Shown here piece by piece: positions 44,637-45,458 of a stretch of DNA of 45,458 bases. Each line of letters starts with the position of its first letter. The first letter of the stretch is position 1. This stretch comes from an uncultured Schlesneria sp. (lineage in GTDB: Bacteria > Planctomycetota > Planctomycetia > Planctomycetales > Planctomycetaceae): NCBI GenBank assembly GCA_903899985.1, contig CAIULL010000224.1, forward strand, positions 1 through 45,458, given 5' to 3'. The notes under the pieces are model-generated. The model was not told the origin of the DNA. It made no database searches and saw nothing but the letters and a program-made list of their open reading frames with translations. The position numbers and the translations under genes were made by a program.

Positions 44637-44938
44637 CCTGACTTGCGCCGTAAGAGTTCGTCGCGCGATAACGCCTGTTGGTTTCGAGCGGAGTTGACTT
44701 TATCAGTCGCAGCCGCGATCGCCGCGACAAGTTCGTCGTGGTGGTCGTAGAAATATGTCAACGCCGCATAGACATCTTCAGGACGAAGATCGGAATGCTG
44801 CCGCAACAATTCTTCCGCCGTCCAGCCGTAGTGGTAATGCTCGGCAGCAAGATGATCGACCTTGTACCGTGAGTTACCGATTAAAGCGGTTCCGGCATCA
44901 TCGACGACGATGTGGGGATAAATTGCAATCGTGCTCAA
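44633..44938 (-). CDS. DUF433-domain protein, antitoxin-like
   Basis: The protein has about 101 residues, with the DUF433 pattern IAIYPHIVVDDAGTALIGNS, then HYHYGWTAEELLRQHSDLRP and EDVYAALTYFYDHHDEL. DUF433 proteins are often antitoxins paired with a PIN-like toxin, but no toxin gene is adjacent, and the gene's stop overlaps that of the opposing kinase gene. The start is uncertain: TTG 44938 has AAAGGA about 8 bases upstream and gives the usual N-terminus, while an in-frame GTG at 44971 lacks a site. The role here is unknown. Confidence 0.7.
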   Translation of the reverse strand: MSTIAIYPHIVVDDAGTALIGNSRYKVDHLAAEHYHYGWTAEELLRQHSDLRPEDVYAALTYFYDHHDELVAAIAAATDKVNSARNQQALSRDELLRRKSG

Positions 44939-45063
44939 CTCAACATTCCTTTTTGCGATGAGAAACGACACCGTTCGCTGGGTTTATGTATCCGTGTCAG
45001 TCGAGCGGCTGGCAAGTTCAGTTGAAAGGACCGCCAATATCCAGTTGAAATTTGTAACGACAA

Positions 45064-45458
45064 TTAACCCGTTGGCAGTTCAAACCCCGCACGACGTGGA
45101 CGATCCAGATACTGGTTGGCCGCTTCGTCACCGATGAAGAGTTCACGTACCGGGTCCCAGCGCAGTGGGCGACCTGCCGCGCGAGTGATATTGGCCAGGT
45201 GACAGACGCTGACCGACCGATGTCCGATTTCCACATCGGCCACCGGTCGTTTGCGTGAACGGATGCAATCGAGCCAGTCCTGCATGTGCCAGCGAGCCTG
45301 CCATAGCGCCAAACTGTCGCTCCACTTTCGCTCCTCTTCGTCGACGTCGATCTTCTTCTTGAGTTCCTCAGCAATCTCGGGAGGATTCGACGAGAACTTA
45401 TTGCGATTAATTTCCAGCTTTCCTTTTTCCCCAATGAATATCGCCCCACCCATCGGCC
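45064..45458 (-). CDS. C-terminal part of a Gfo/Idh/MocA-family oxidoreductase
   Basis: The frame runs from its stop at 45064 to the right edge of the window, so the N-terminal NAD-binding domain is outside. The visible 131 residues are the C-terminal end seen in planctomycete Gfo/Idh/MocA proteins: GAIFIGEKGKLEINRNKF, WLDCIRSRKRPVADVEIGHR, SVCHLANITRAAGRPLRWDP, then FIGDEAANQYL and DRPRRAGFELP. These proteins oxidise or epimerise sugars or inositols with NAD(P). Coding continues in frame through 45458, so the apparent ATG at 45453 is an internal Met. Confidence 0.85.
   Translation of the reverse strand, partial: PMGGAIFIGEKGKLEINRNKFSSNPPEIAEELKKKIDVDEEERKWSDSLALWQARWHMQDWLDCIRSRKRPVADVEIGHRSVSVCHLANITRAAGRPLRWDPVRELFIGDEAANQYLDRPRRAGFELPTG

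Overview
The window looks like a chromosomal segment of a planctomycete (phylum Planctomycetota, probably Planctomycetaceae or a close family). The evidence is the mix of families: a PEP-CTERM exported protein, a DUF1080 lipoprotein, an FG-GAP secreted protein, two membrane-spanning Hanks-type kinases (one with a WD-repeat sensor), an nSTAND NTPase, Gfo/Idh/MocA and TIM-barrel sugar enzymes, and intergenic space rich in palindromic repeats. This is inferred from protein content; no rRNA or tRNA gene was seen to confirm it.

Layout. 1-129 is the start of an unknown minus-strand gene. 130-775 is non-coding and holds three repeat families. 776-6990 is a two-gene unit: a TIR-domain protein whose stop codon overlaps the start of a 1622-residue nSTAND NTPase carrying 18 nearly identical 41-residue WD-like repeats and two membrane segments. 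A long TGGGAC-rich hairpin repeat sits on each side of this unit (271-371 and 7023-7112). It resembles bacterial STAND/TIR conflict (anti-phage) systems and is the best candidate here for a little-described system. An HNH protein follows (7433-8044). 8155-12454 is an LPS inner-core cluster (hldE, waaF, WaaG-like GT4), interrupted by a nested inverted repeat. 12705-17932 holds an orphan BlaI-type repressor, an FG-GAP protein, a Ser/Thr kinase, a DUF1080 lipoprotein and a PEP-CTERM protein. A two-hairpin repeat module lies in front of the repressor and again in front of the kinase.

18054-25043 is mostly minus strand: a probable gene remnant, a PIG-L deacetylase, an ABC-2-type permease and a polytopic membrane protein (operon-like), then queD and der. 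25211-26426 encodes two small exported proteins. 26839-29407 (plus strand) holds panD, a TIM-barrel sugar isomerase/epimerase and an Rpn-type nuclease. 29533-35367 (minus strand) holds a lone Hsp70-like ATPase, a DevBCA-type exporter (adaptor, ATPase, permease) and a TetR regulator. Divergent from these are a MarR regulator and an FAD-dependent, halogenase-like oxidoreductase. The TetR and MarR genes share a short control region with recognisable promoters and palindromes.

37531-39745 is pabB-pabA (p-aminobenzoate branch of folate synthesis), overlapping by 20 bases. 40342-44636 pairs an ECF sigma factor with a kinase/WD-repeat protein whose N-terminus carries a zinc-binding anti-sigma-like motif, suggesting one signalling circuit. 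A DUF433 protein and the C-terminal end of a Gfo/Idh/MocA oxidoreductase close the window. No CRISPR array, intact insertion sequence or RNA gene was recognised.
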